Below are positions 32,467 through 42,542 of a DNA stretch of 64,000 nt, in pieces. The notes beneath the pieces are model-generated. The model searched no databases. It was given only the letters and a program-made list of their open reading frames with translations, and was not told where the DNA came from. The position numbers were made by a program, and so were the translations under genes. The stretch is from contig JAEBUN010000012.1 of the NCBI GenBank assembly GCA_023014365.1, positions 806,001-870,000 on the forward strand. Direction: 5' to 3'. The DNA is from Lepiota brunneoincarnata. Lineage: Eukaryota; Basidiomycota; Agaricomycetes; Agaricales; Agaricaceae. Within the stretch, counting starts at the first letter, position 1, and the number at the start of each line of letters is the position of its first letter.

Positions 32467-35048
32467 ATAGTGTGCCCCGGTCGCCCACAGGGAGTAGGTA
32501 CAGTGTATTACCCATAGACCTAATAAACGACACTGTCCCTACCCGAAACCCGATCCCTGTACAAGACACACCCCCTTTAAGCTCTTCCTTGCCTAAACGA
32601 CTGAGACGGCCGAAATGGGAGCGGCGTTTGCCCCCGGTGTTCAAGATATCTTCAGCAGAGTCTCCGCGGTCGCTTCATCTGACAGTGGAGCTAGAAACGA
32701 CGGACACAGCGGAACGGAAGGTCACTCAGGCCCTCCTGGACAGCGGGGCGACAAGCTGCTTCGTCGACCGCGATTTCGTACAGAGAAATCGTCTCAACAC
32801 GCGCCCCCTTTCCCAGCCCATCCCCGTCTTCAACGTTGATGGCACCGAGAACGAAGCGGGTTCAATTACGGAGGTCTTAGACATAGTTCTCCGTTACAAA
32901 TCTCACTCAGAGCGCACCACCTTGGCGGTCACATCGCTCGGAAAGCAAGACTTACTACTCGGCTTCTCATGGTTGAAGGAGCATAACCCCGAAGTAGACT
33001 GGCAGACAGGTGAAGTCAGGATGACCCGATGCCCAGATAGGTGTTGCACACTGTGTAAGGAACAGCTGAGAACTGAACGAAAGCTCCGGAAGGCTGAGAT
33101 TAAAGCAATCTCGATGTGCTCAGAAGGCCCTTATCCACTCTCGGATGACGACTGGGAGGAGATTCAAGAGATCCCGGGTCTTCAACCAAAATCCGAACGA
33201 GGGACCGGAGACGGCGAACGTATCTGGGCCACCGTTCTCCGTCCGGAACCCCAGTTCATCCAAGCGACCAGCACTACCTCCCAAAGACTCGCGGAGGCCT
33301 TCCACCGCAATTCGCAACCTCCTCGGGCATCCCCTGAAATCTCCGGCCTACTGGATCCCATTCCCGAGTATCTCCGTGACTTCGCCTCCGTGTTCGAGAA
33401 AGAGTCCTTCGACTCTCTCCCGGAACAAAGGGCTTGGGACCATGCTATCGAGCTCATACCGGGAGCGACGCCTACAGGCTGCAAGGTATACCCTCTGGCC
33501 CCCTCTGAACAGTCAGAACTCGACTCCTTCATTCAGGAGAACTTAACTACCGGGAGAATCCGTGCTTCGAAGTCCCCCATGGCCTCTCCGGTGTTTTTTA
33601 TTAAAAAGAAGGATGGCTCGCTCAGATTGGTTCAAGATTACCAAGCTCTTAACGCAATCACGGTGAAAAATAAATACCCACTCCCACTCATCTCGGAGCT
33701 CGTAAATCAACTCCGAGGGGCCAAGTATTTCACCAAACTCGATATTTGCTGGGGTTTCAATAACGTACGGATTAAACCCGGAGACGAATGGAAAGCAGCC
33801 TTCCGCACCAACCGGGGCCTCTTTGAGCCTCTAGTGATGTTCTTCGGACTTACTAACAGCCCCGCTACTTTCCAGACGATGATGAACGATATCTTTAGGG
33901 ACCTCATCGCAGAAGGGGTCGTTGTAGTATATCTCGACGACATCCTTATCTTCACAAGGACCGTAGAAGAACATAGAAGAGTTACCCGTCGCGTTCTAGA
34001 GATACTTCGCCGCCACCGGCTCTACCTCCGACCGGAGAAGTGCGAGTTCGAGAAGACCAGGGTGGAGTACTTAGGGCTAGTCATTTCGGAAAATAAGGTG
34101 GAGATGGACCCGGTAAAGGTCGCCGGAGTACAGGAGTGGCCGACGCCTGCAGACAAGCGAGAGGTCCAGGCGTTCCTGGGCTTCGTGAACTTCTATAGGC
34201 GTTTTATCCAAGATTTTTCACACTACGCTCGCCCTCTGTTTGATCTCACTAAATCGGACACTCCTTGGCGATGGGGAAAGCCAGAACATAGCGCTTTCAC
34301 CACCCTTAAGGAGCTAATCACGTCCGCGCCCGTTCTCGCCTCGCCGGACACCTCCTTGCCTTTCCGGCTCGAAGCGGACAGTTCGGATTTCGCCACTGGA
34401 GCGGTACTCTCTCAGCAGTCGGAGGAAGGTAAATGGCACCCGGTGGCATTCTATTCTAAATCCCTGGACCAGGCACAACGAAACTACGAGATTCACGACA
34501 AGGAAATGCTGGCGATCATCCGAGCACTCGAGGAATGGCGGCACTTCTTAGAAGGCGCCCCCCACGTCGTGGAAATCTGGTCAGACCACCGAAACCTAGA
34601 GTATTTCATGACAGCTAAAAAACTTAATCGCCGCCAAGCTCGCTGGTCACTCGTCTTGGCTCGCTTTGACTTCAAGCTTCACCACCGGCCGGGTAAATCG
34701 ATGGGGAAAGCCGACGCGTTGTCCCGCCGTGCAGACCACGGCCCCGGAGATCGTGACAACGAAGATGTCGTCCTCTTGACGAGGGAGAAGCTCGCGATCC
34801 GAGCCCTCGAAGGAATTCAAGCCGCCGGCGAAGAACAAGTCCTTCTACGAGACATCCGAGCAGGGAATCGCTCCGAGACTGCAGAAGAGGCAGTCGCGAA
34901 TTCGGCCCGCAGGCTCAAGGAGTCCTCTTCTAGAACCGTACACTCATCCGAGTGGTCTAATGTGGACGGACTGCTATTATTCCGAGGCCGGATCTACGTC
35001 CCGAACAGCAACGACCTCCGACGCCGCATCGTGGCCCTCTGCCACTGA
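32463..35048 (+). pseudogene. pol: Gypsy-2 pol, 5' part: protease, RT, RNase H, start of integrase
   Basis: Open for 861 codons from the gag overlap. The retropepsin-like protease has the intact active site LLDSGATSCFV (about 32738). RT has LVQDYQALNAITVKNKYPLP, then KLDI and VVVVYLDDILIF (about 33925). RNase H is at EADSSDFATGAVLSQ and WSDHRNLEYFM, followed by the RPGKSMGKADALSRR tether. The frame ends in TGA 35046-35048 because of one extra T at 35046; Gypsy-1 reads CHNSPVGRHAG there. Apart from this and the stop at 35728 the enzyme looks functional. Confidence 0.9.
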
Positions 35049-36510
35049 TTCCCCGATCGGTGGGCACGCAGGTCGTTGGAAGACACTCGAATTGGTCTCC
35101 CGAAACTACTGGTGGCCGCAGATGTCTCGCTTCGTAGGTCAGTATGTCTCCACATGCGACTTATGCCTCAGAACGAAGCCCCACCGTCACCTCCCTACCG
35201 GAGAACTTCACCCCTTGCCTATTCCCGAGTCCCGATGGGATACCATCAGCGTTGACTTTATTGTAGAGCTTCCTCCTTCGGCTGGGTATGACGCCGTGAT
35301 GACCGTAGTCGATTCGGCCTCCAAGCGAGCCCATTTCATCCCCACACACACCACGGTGACGGCCGAAGGAGCCGCTCGGCTATTCCTGCACAACGTATGG
35401 AAGCTACATGGTCTCCCCAAACAGGTAGTGTCCGACAGAGGCCCCCAGTTCGTCGCAGAGTTCACCAAGGAACTTTACCGGAAGCTAGGAATTAAGGTAG
35501 CGAGCACGACGGCATGGCACCCCCAAGCAGATGGTCAAACGGAAAGGGTTAATCAAGAATTAGACCAATACCTTCAGATCTTTGTCAACGAGAGGCAGGA
35601 CGACTGGCTAGATCTCCTCCCACTGGCCGAATTTCAACACAATAATCATATCCACGCCTCGACCCAGCACTCCCCCTTCCTTCTCGACACTGGTAGACAC
35701 CCCCGGATGGGCTTTGAACCTCACCAATGACCTTCTCGTCTAGAAACGGTCAACGAATTCACTAACCGGATGAAAGCGACGCTGGAGGAAGCCAAAGCTG
35801 CCTTGGTACGGTCTAAAGACGAAATGGCGAGATACTACAACCAACGCCGCACCCCAGCACCTACCTTCAAACCCGGGGACCGAGTTTACTTGGACGTGAG
35901 TGATATTCAAACCACCCGACCGTCCAAGAAGCTGTCACACCTCAGACTAGGCCCCTATACAGTAGAACGACGGGTCGGCGCCAACGCCTACCGCCTGAAA
36001 CTTCCCCAGTCCATGCGACGCCTCCACCCAGTCTTCAACATCGTAAAACTTCTCCCTGCACCAGAGGACCCATTCCCAGCCCGACAGCCACCCCCACCAC
36101 CCGATCCAGTAGTTATCGACGACGAGAAGGAGTGGGAAGTGGAAGAAATCCTAGACAGCCGATTCGTACGACGAAAACTCAAATTTTTGATCAAATGGAG
36201 AGGTTTCGGTCGCGAACATAACTCCTGGGAAGACTCGGCTGACGTACGTGCACCGGAACTCGTTAAGAAATTCTACGAGCAACACCCCGGAGCCCCACGC
36301 TTCATACGAGCTCTCCAGTTCGGTTCCATCCCATTCCAACCACTCCCAACCATCATGTCGAGTCGCCGCGATCCTGAGGGGGGGGTAGATGTAAGGGGAC
36401 AATCCACAAACACCCCTAAGCCTCCCAGCACACTGTACATCCCCCCTTTCAAACGCTTACACCCCAAACATAACCAGAATGCACCAGAGGTCCCCTCACT
36501 GCCCAGTTAA
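35049..36510 (+). pseudogene. pol: Gypsy-2 pol, 3' part: integrase and chromodomain
   Basis: The frame shifts by one base relative to the 5' part. It holds the HHCC module (H-AGRWKTLELVSRNYWWP, CDLCL) and a DDE core: D in SVDFIVELPPSAG, D in VVSDRGPQFVAEF, E in TERVNQELDQYL. TGA at 35728-35730 stands where Gypsy-1 has CGA (HQRPSH). The GPY module (PGDRVYLDVSDIQTTRPSKK) is followed by a chromodomain (EWEVEEILDSRFVRRKLKFL, IKWRGFGREHNSWE). The frame continues 121 bp into the 3' LTR and stops at 36508-36510. Confidence 0.9.
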
Positions 36511-36842
36511 ACCCCTCCCTTCACCCTCCTTAACCCTCACCTGCTTCCTCCCATTTCCTGTAGACTTCAGACTGTTATCTTCACTCCCCACACTCATTTT
36601 AATCACACCTGGCCTTGTGCAACACCCAGACACCACCGTCAAGCCTTGTTCAATTTATATTGATTATATAAGTCAAGTATATACATAGTTTTCGCCTGCA
36701 GGGGTTCCCTCATCCTATTCTCTTAGGATTTCCCTGCAGGTATGGACTCCCTACTTAGCTCACAGATTAATAATACTTAGGATTTCCCTGCAGTGACGTT
36801 TCGGCTCCCTGAGTTGTCCGAACCCTCCAGGTTGCCCTAACA
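36390..36842 (+). repeat. 3' LTR of Gypsy-2
   Basis: Identical by eye to the 5' LTR. Preceded by the polypurine tract GAGGGGGGGGTAGA. Confidence 0.95.
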
Positions 36843-37667
36843 GGGGTGGCCGAAGGCCGAGACCGGGCTCGGGCATCAGGCATCAGCTAAGAAGGCTGAG
36901 CCCGGACGTCCAACCACAGGTCCCTAGAAGTACCTTGCGTAAGGGGGGGCGCAATGCGAAGCACACGGCGCCAGTCCCCTTACAATTGCCTGCATGATGC
37001 CTCCCTTGGTCTCTTGAATGTATTCAATCACGGCAGCCTTGCTCTCACCAATCCTCACTCCCGAACTCCCAGTTCAAGTAGTAACAGTGTGACCTCTGCT
37101 GCCCTTGCCGATGCCGCTTATGCCCTCAATGTTGCCATGGACATGGCAACCCTCTCATTATCTGCATCCAATAATCTCCCAGCAGCGGGCGACCAGGGCC
37201 ACAACATCCTTGCAGAATCTCCTCAATCAGTCGCAAGTGGCAGCAGCCCCAATTCTGGTGTCCTCGCCGATGCCACCACTGCCCTTCACAATGTTACCAC
37301 ATGTGAGTTGGCCAGCACCTGAACCCTACTGAAACTTACGAATTTCCTCCCCACTCAGATGACAATCATAGTTCAGGTGGGGAAATCTTTGATGAATCAG
37401 ACACATCCTCCTCCCCTTCTCTCTCCCCTGTCCTTGCTTTCCAAGCACTTTGCCTGCCTCCCTGCCCCCCCAGCTCAGCCCAACTTCTTTCGTCAGGGGA
37501 AGCAGCTGATCAAGGTACATCACACTCTGCCACCTATACTGCCGAGGACTTTCAGACATTTTGCAACCCTGATGACTATGCATAAATACCTCTAGTTTGT
37601 TTTTTATGTATAATAAATAAACCAAATGCATGGTATTCGTGGTCCCCTGTATTTTTTAAATGCCACA

Positions 37668-38206
37668 TGGCCTCCTGCCCAGTCTGTTGCATTGGCTTTT
37701 GCCATTGACATTTTGCCAACTTACATCCTGGCAATTCTTGAACTGATGCCGGCCAACCACCAGCTGGCCTCGGCACAAGCTACAGCTTGCAGAATGTATG
37801 GTTGGCGGTGTGCTGTCATACGGACCATTGTAGTACCCATGCTGCTGGTTCCACCCCATTGTCCAGCACCTGTATCACATCCGGCATTCAATTTGTCAAT
37901 ATTTCCGGCATTCACAAATGTATCATACTCATCACTTTGCCACATACATTCTAATATGGAAGGACGGTTATATCTAGGTTGTGCCAGCCCACCCCTCCCA
38001 GATTGCCGCTTTCCACTCCCTAACCTGGAATTTCTAGTACCCGCAATCCTGACCTCTTAGGACCTCTTTGACCGTGGGATAAGACTCAGGCATGAAGATT
38101 TATGGTGGGGTAGCAAAGCCAGTGGGCCCGCTGGCTCCCATTCACTCAATACAGTGTATGCGTTTGCTGGCCCCACTCACTCGATACACTGTAGGTTGAC
38201 TACCTG
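37668..38206. repeat. Right TIR of KDZ1 (about 540 bp)
   Basis: Reverse complement of 9837-10375. It ends in GGTTGACTACCTG followed by the TSD ACCCAGC. Confidence 0.85.
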
Positions 38207-38213
38207 ACCCAGC

Positions 38214-38680
38214 GCAGTGTGAGAGACGCAGGGAAAGGACGGGGGAAGAAAGGAGTGAAGTTTTGTCAGCAAAATGAGCTTTGGGGAGAGATGGAGGGAG
38301 TACTGACCTCTCTTTTGTTCTCTGCATGTACTGTGTCCCAGATTTTGTTCAAAATGGTTTTGAGCAGGCTGGTATCAATGATGGCAATGTTGAAACCTCA
38401 GTTGCCTTCCTGTTTGAGCCTGTTGTGCCAATGGCGACAAACCCGAGCCTGGTATGTGATGAGGATTTTTTTGCCATGTAATCGGCTGTGGAATGAGCTT
38501 GCTTCGAGAGCAATGAAGAAGTGAGCAAGGGTGTCAACATGCTTTTGAGGCCACCCTGCCATTCCGAAGTGTTGAAGGTAGCTGGTCTTCGCATATGTCA
38601 ATTGACTCCATGTGAGGTCTACATCTTGAATGACATGCTTTGAGGCTCAAACAGCGGCAATGGATTGGAATGAGACAATA
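38214..38680 (-). pseudogene. ORF1 middle part of the YR retroelement, between KDZ1 and Tc1
   Basis: Minus strand: SKHVIQDVDLTWSQL, TYAKTSYLQHFGMAGWPQKH, VDTLAHFFIALEAS, ITYQARVCRHWHN, then after a stop GFNIAIIDTSLLKTILNKIW. This conserved helical gag-like block precedes the zinc fingers in this family. The reading continues at 9836 once KDZ1 and one copy of its TSD (ACCCAGC) are removed. Confidence 0.65.
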
Positions 38681-40281
38681 CAGTGGCGTCCAAAAGTATC
38701 GCACCGTCACATGACCAACGGATCAACTCTCTCTCGTTCTTCGAGATCATTGTTGTTTCATCCATAAATTATATTGACAGAGAGCTAAGCATGTAGGGAA
38801 TCGATATATAGTAGTAGAGAGACATAATATACAGAATTTAAATCAAAAAATGAGGAGGAGTGTGAAAAGGATGGTGCAATACTTTTGGACATCACCTATT
38901 AAGAGATAAGATTAGAGCATTGTGGGATGAAAACAAAACCATTCACCTCGAAACAAGTTAGTACTTGGTGTTTCCACCCCGGGCCTTAATTACTGCCTCA
39001 ACACGATGAGGCATACTCTCAAAAAGGGTGTCCAAATTTTCTTGAGATATATTACCCCATTCCTCCTGAAGAGCAGCCCACATCTCATCCCAGTTGCGAG
39101 GAAGAGGGTCACAGGCACGCACAAGACGATCCAATTGGTCCCATGCATGCTCTATAATGTTCATATCAGGGCTTGAGGGTGGCCAGTCCAAGTGGTGAAT
39201 TTTTTTCTTCTTGAAAAATTCCTCGGCAACTTTACTCCTGTGTTTCGGATCATTATCCTGCTGGAAAATCAGTGCGCTTCGACCTGTGGATCTCAGATTA
39301 AGATCCTTGAGAGTCCCTAGATAAGACTTTTCAAGGATCTTGACATAATCCGGACCACACATGATGCCGGATATCTGATGTAACCTCCCTACCCCCCGAC
39401 TAGTGATGCACCCCCAAACCATAATATTCCCCCCCCTGTGTTTGATGTTCTTCTTGGTAAATCGAGGGTCCAGGGCCTGTCCGGGCTTCATCCAAGCATA
39501 TTGACGGCCATCTGACTTGAAAAGGAGGAATTTAGATTCATCGGAGAAAATTACCTCCTTCCAGTCATCAACCATCCAATCAGAATGCTGGCGTGCCCAC
39601 GCAAGTCGCTTCTTCTGATTGATTGGAGAAATGTAGGGACGGGGCCTCCTGACTTGGCATATCAATCCTTTCTCCTTTAGGGAGCATGCTACTGTTTGGC
39701 GTGACACACCCGGGAAGGTGGTTTTAGCCAATTCAGTTGCATTGGATACCTCCGTTTGGGCAAGAAGCCGGGCCCCAACTCGCACTTGGCGCTCATCCAG
39801 CTTTCAAGGGCGACCAGATTTGGGCCTGACATAATATGGATCTTCAGTTTTGGAGAATCTGTCGAGTACACGGCCGACAGTAGAGTGATGGATACTGATC
39901 CTTGACCCGATCTGTCTATGGGTCATCCCAGAAGACTGGAGTTCAACAATGCGAGCGACTTTAGATGGGGAAGTATAGACCATGGTGTAATGAGGCTGAA
40001 TGATGCAAAAAACTTGAGGTTTGTTCACTCTGGCTTCACCTATATAGCTTCAAAGGTGATTGAACTTAGATGTCCAAAAGAAATGCACCATAGGTGTGGC
40101 ACTAAAACATGAATTTTATTCCTAGAATACATTATACAGCAAAGTTTCATTGCCATGATGATTCCTTGTGTCCTGGAGCATGAAACAGCATACTTTGTTT
40201 CACCTCAAGTGTTACATGAAATAGATAAGCAGGATCAAGAGATCAGGTCACATGATGGTGTGATACTTTTGGACGCCACTG
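38681..40281 (-). mobile_element. Tc1-like DNA transposon (1.6 kb), nearly intact
   Basis: TIR tips CAGTGGCGTCCAAAAGTATC at both ends, similar over about 36 bp. A TA dinucleotide flanks each side (38679-38680, 40282-40283). It lies within YR ORF1. Subterminal copies of the TIR core in reversed orientation occur at 38871-38892 and 40070-40091. Confidence 0.95.
38958..39983 (-). pseudogene. Tc1-like DD34E transposase, one nonsense codon
   Basis: Start chosen at ATG 39983 (MVYTSPSKVARIVELQSSGM); a GTG further upstream is less likely. An N-terminal paired-like HTH (MTHRQIGSRISIHHSTVGRV) is followed by a second HTH (GVSRQTVACSLKEKGL) and the DDE domain: D in IFSDESKF, D in FQQDNDPKHRS, E in SPDMNIIEHAWDQL. 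Exactly 34 residues separate the last two, the Tc1 DD34E signature. It ends at TAA 38958 after about 342 codons, normal for the family. A TGA at 39804-39806 (minus) replaces an arginine (GRP*KLDERQ), the classic CGA to TGA change. Confidence 0.92.
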
Positions 40282-40283
40282 TA

Positions 40284-40763
40284 TCTCCAACCTTGGAAAG
40301 TCCATATGTGTCGTCAGCTCCTGTGCATTGGGTGCTTAGCACATCGAGGCATCCTTCTTGAGTGAAGTAGAATAGTTTGACATATTCAAAGTTTTCGAGC
40401 TTATTGATGGCGTAAGTGGAGGGTCGAGGAGTGATGTATGAGCTGATGGAGGAGCTGGTATTGAAGTTGTTGATCTTCGGCCTTTTCTTCTCATGTTCAT
40501 GGCAGGCAGTGTCCCATTCTTCTTGTTCATGCTCCCTAGCAAGGCACTCCACCTCATTTGTGGCTTGTTGATCCTCCTCAACTTGTTGGTTCCAAATATC
40601 TCTCCTCAATTGGTTCTCCTGATGCCAAGCATTTGCTAGCTGTGTTGCAGGCTTCCTCGTTGGTAGCACCTGTATTGACTATGAGGGTATGGAGGAGATC
40701 GTAATGTGGACTGGCAAAGTCTGGGCAGGTTTCGAGACCTGGGTCTCTTTCAATATGAGGCAT
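40284..40763 (-). pseudogene. ORF1 N-terminal part of the YR retroelement
   Basis: Minus strand, start ATG at 40763 (MPHIERDPGLETCPDF). A glutamate/glutamine-rich coiled-coil-like segment (EVECLAREHEQEEW) and KKRPKINNF follow. It then reads RPSTYAINKLENFEYVKLFY, FTQEGCLDVLS and DDTYGLSKVGDTV, and stops at the Tc1 insertion. FEYVxLxYFTxEG is a hallmark of agaricomycete YR-element ORF1 proteins. A frame change near 40670 separates the start from the rest. From 40764 to 41013 lies the promoter-side end of the element with no further gene. Confidence 0.65.
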
Positions 40764-41013
40764 GGAGTGTGAGAAAAGAAAGGACTGATGAGAGTAAGGA
40801 TAGGATGAAAATGATTGTGATTGGGTTGTGAATAGATAGATGAATTGAAGAAAAAGGAGCAGGAGCAGTACAGCACTGCTCATTGAATGATGTCAAATGT
40901 TGTCGTGGCATGGAAGAAAATGGACATGTGCCGCACCAGATGTTTGCCCAAAGACTAAGCTCTAATCCTCTACTCGTACCTCGTTACGTAATAGAGCTGC
41001 AAGTCATCAGTGC

Positions 41014-41959
41014 AATTGACATTTGCCATAAGAGACTGTGAAAGCTCAGCATGTTGTAAATTGTCCTGAGCCTCCCAGAGGTCCACCTCCAAATGCTTGA
41101 TGATGTCAACTGTGCAAATGTCTTCCAAGGTGCCTGGCGCAGACTCAATCAAGGGAGGAATGACATGTGGAGAATGGCCCATCCAAAGCTGGAATGGAGA
41201 AAAACCAGTAGATGCATTGATCGTGTTCATAACCACAAAACAGATATGGGGAAGGGCATGCTTCCATCCAACCTGATTCCACTCTACAAAATAGCAGATC
41301 ACCTGATTGACTGTTTTGTTGGTGCGCTCACTGGCACTGTCCATCTCAGGATGATAAGCCATAGACAGCTTGAGCTTGACACCTGTCAGGGAGTGCAATG
41401 CATGCCAGAAACATGACAAGAACAGTTTATCACAATCACTTACAATATCCAAGGGCAGTCCATTTTCGCAAAACCAGTGGTCAAAAAAAGCTTAGCAAGC
41501 TGTTCTGTGCTGACAGACATTGATGTTGGGATCAGACATATATCACTTTCCAACCAATCTGTGATTGTCAGGATACAATCAAACCCTTTGTTGTCTGGCA
41601 GCAGACCAATGAAATCCATTGCAATCAAATCACCCCACTGATCTGGGACTGGCAGTGGATGCAGTGGCCCTTCCTTACGGCATGTGGGGGACTTATTGCA
41701 CTGGCAATCTTCACAGGAAGGGACATAAGCACCTTTGAGATCCTGATGCATGCCTGGCCAGTAATATGAAGACTGCAAGGACCCATAAGATTTTGCAAAC
41801 CCAAAATGGCCTAAAACATTGTGAGCAAGGAAAAACAATGCCTCACATACATATTTAACCTGGGGGATCACCAGCCGTCCTGCAATGAACAACAGCCCCT
41901 CTTGTATGGCAATACCATCTGGGCTAGGGCTCACTGCGAGCAAACATTGGCAGAAAGGA
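41014..41959 (-). pseudogene. Gypsy-A integrase core
   Basis: Minus strand. It holds the HHCC zinc module (LAHNVLGHFG..., CEDCQCNKS) and the DDE catalytic core: first D in IAMDFIGLLP, second D in DIVSDCDKLF, E in SASERTNKTV, followed by NASTGFSPFQL. A frame change near 41445 separates the two halves. The reading continues into the fragment at 6440 and starts in the fragment at 51056. Integrase would insert element cDNA into chromatin; this copy is broken. Confidence 0.8.
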
Positions 41960-42344
41960 TGTTACCTGGGTTAGGGGTTCGCTCTTGAGCAGCATGGAGT
42001 TCAACACAGGATGTCTATACAGACTTAGTCCTGTCCTACTAAGCGTGACTTGGAGACGACAAAGCACTATAGTCCAGCTGGTTTAGAGGCAAAGAGTTAT
42101 AGGAGGCAAGAACTTTATAACACTAAGATAAGGATACAAGGTATTGTACTGTATCCTTATATACTTCTAAGTGTGGCTGTACTCCTACTATAATAGTCCG
42201 GACCAGAGTAGCTATGAGTCAGAGATAAGAAACATGAGGCATATACTAAGAATAGTCCTTCTGATGTACACTACTGATGGTTTTATAGTGACATGGGAAT
42301 ATGAGCTAAAAATAACCATCCTTCTGATAAGACTTCTGATAACA
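41960..42344 (-). repeat. Left LTR copy of Gypsy-B
   Basis: 385 bp. On the minus strand it runs TGTTATCAGAAG...CCCAGGTAACA. It matches 50671-51055 with scattered transitions. Confidence 0.9.
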
Positions 42345-42542
42345 AAGGATCCAAAGCATAACCCCCATGAATTGTGTCAAGCAATTTGCCATCTGCAGAG
42401 ACTGACAGCACAGTACTCATGTTCTCCACTCAGGTAGTCAACCTACACTGTATTGAGTGAATCGGTCAGTGAAGACATACATTGTATTGATCGAATGGGA
42501 GCCAGCAAACCCTGCTGGCTCTTGATAAGACTTCTGATAACA
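42345..42542. repeat. Duplicated flank (Gypsy-A plus KDZ2 tip) and 20-bp LTR stub between left LTR and Gypsy-B interior
   Basis: 42345-42522 repeats 51056-51233, that is Gypsy-A sequence followed by the first 92 bp of KDZ2 (CAGGTAGTCAACC at 42431). It is followed by TGATAAGACTTCTGATAACA (42523-42542), the terminal 20 bp of the LTR, which borders the internal region. Differences between the two copies are transitions. Confidence 0.85.

Larger units (their letters stand above)
30677..36842 (+). mobile_element. Gypsy-2: young Tf1/sushi-like chromodomain LTR retrotransposon
   Basis: Two 453-bp LTRs (30677-31129, 36390-36842) that appear identical, and a TSD GGGGT (30672-30676, 36843-36847). It is CpG-rich relative to its surroundings. 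Gag is open and pol has one frameshift and one nonsense codon. It is the latest insertion of the nest. Confidence 0.95.
30475..36983 (+). repeat. LTR-D: solo LTR in KDZ1 gene D, split by Gypsy-2
   Basis: TGTTAGGGGAAGTAAGG...CAGTCCCCTTACA with a perfect TSD ATTGC (30470-30474, 36984-36988). Removing Gypsy-2 and one GGGGT leaves about 338 bp. It contains the palindrome GGTGGCGATTACAATCGCCACC-type arms (30515-30524, 30527-30536) and a CTATATATATACATA TATA-like box just after it. No internal region remains, so it is a solo LTR. Strand is assumed from the TATA side. Confidence 0.75.
28484..37590 (+). pseudogene. KDZ1 accessory gene D (unknown), interrupted by LTR-D and Gypsy-2
   Basis: Starts at ATG 28484 (MQQTSSHAPSDESDSVPSSQ). 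An intron lies near 28651-28718, then one frame runs from 28726 to 30480 with only two stops (29455 and near 29668). Landmarks: LNVPLVTQYLAQHYLDPHTE, TGTAPSYIADWWERN, CPFAPEPHLNKGCPRCKMYR (a small cysteine cluster) and KIQTTEASAKNEWLLVM, then a long serine/proline/alanine-rich tail. The frame resumes after LTR-D at 36984 (LHDASLGLLNVFNHGSLALT) with repeated LADAAYALN, LANATYALDN and LADATTALHN motifs. It ends, after a probable intron, near 37590 (EDFQTFCNPDDYA). No family recognised. Confidence 0.55.
9837..38206 (+). mobile_element. KDZ1: large KDZ-superfamily DNA transposon carrying nested LTR elements
   Basis: Bounded by long TIRs and a perfect 7-bp TSD ACCCAGC (9830-9836 and 38207-38213) inside the YR element. 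KDZ transposons usually make 8-bp TSDs, so one base may have changed. Gene order: accessory A (minus), B (plus, zinc cluster), C (minus), transposase (plus), D (plus). Gypsy-1 sits in the transposase and LTR-D plus Gypsy-2 sit in D. Subtracting these leaves about 14.5 kb. Many stops show it is no longer coding-competent. Confidence 0.8.
6441..41013 (-). mobile_element. Tyrosine-recombinase retroelement (DIRS order, Ngaro-like), decayed and split by KDZ1 and Tc1
   Basis: Minus-strand order is ORF1 with zinc fingers, then RT/RNase H, then tyrosine recombinase. This combination defines DIRS-type elements. ORF1 runs 40763-40284, jumps the Tc1-like transposon, continues 38680-38214, then jumps KDZ1 to 9836. 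AATT flanks both ends (6437-6440 and 41014-41017). Without the nested elements it is about 4.6 kb, shorter than expected because most of RT and RNase H is deleted. No methyltransferase domain was seen, which favours a Ngaro-like rather than a classical DIRS1-like element. Confidence 0.7.

Noticed and set aside
42171..42437. 88-codon ORF repeated at 50882-51148
   Set aside because: It spans the Gypsy-B LTR edge and the flank on the strand opposite to the element. Duplication of the DNA explains the repeat.
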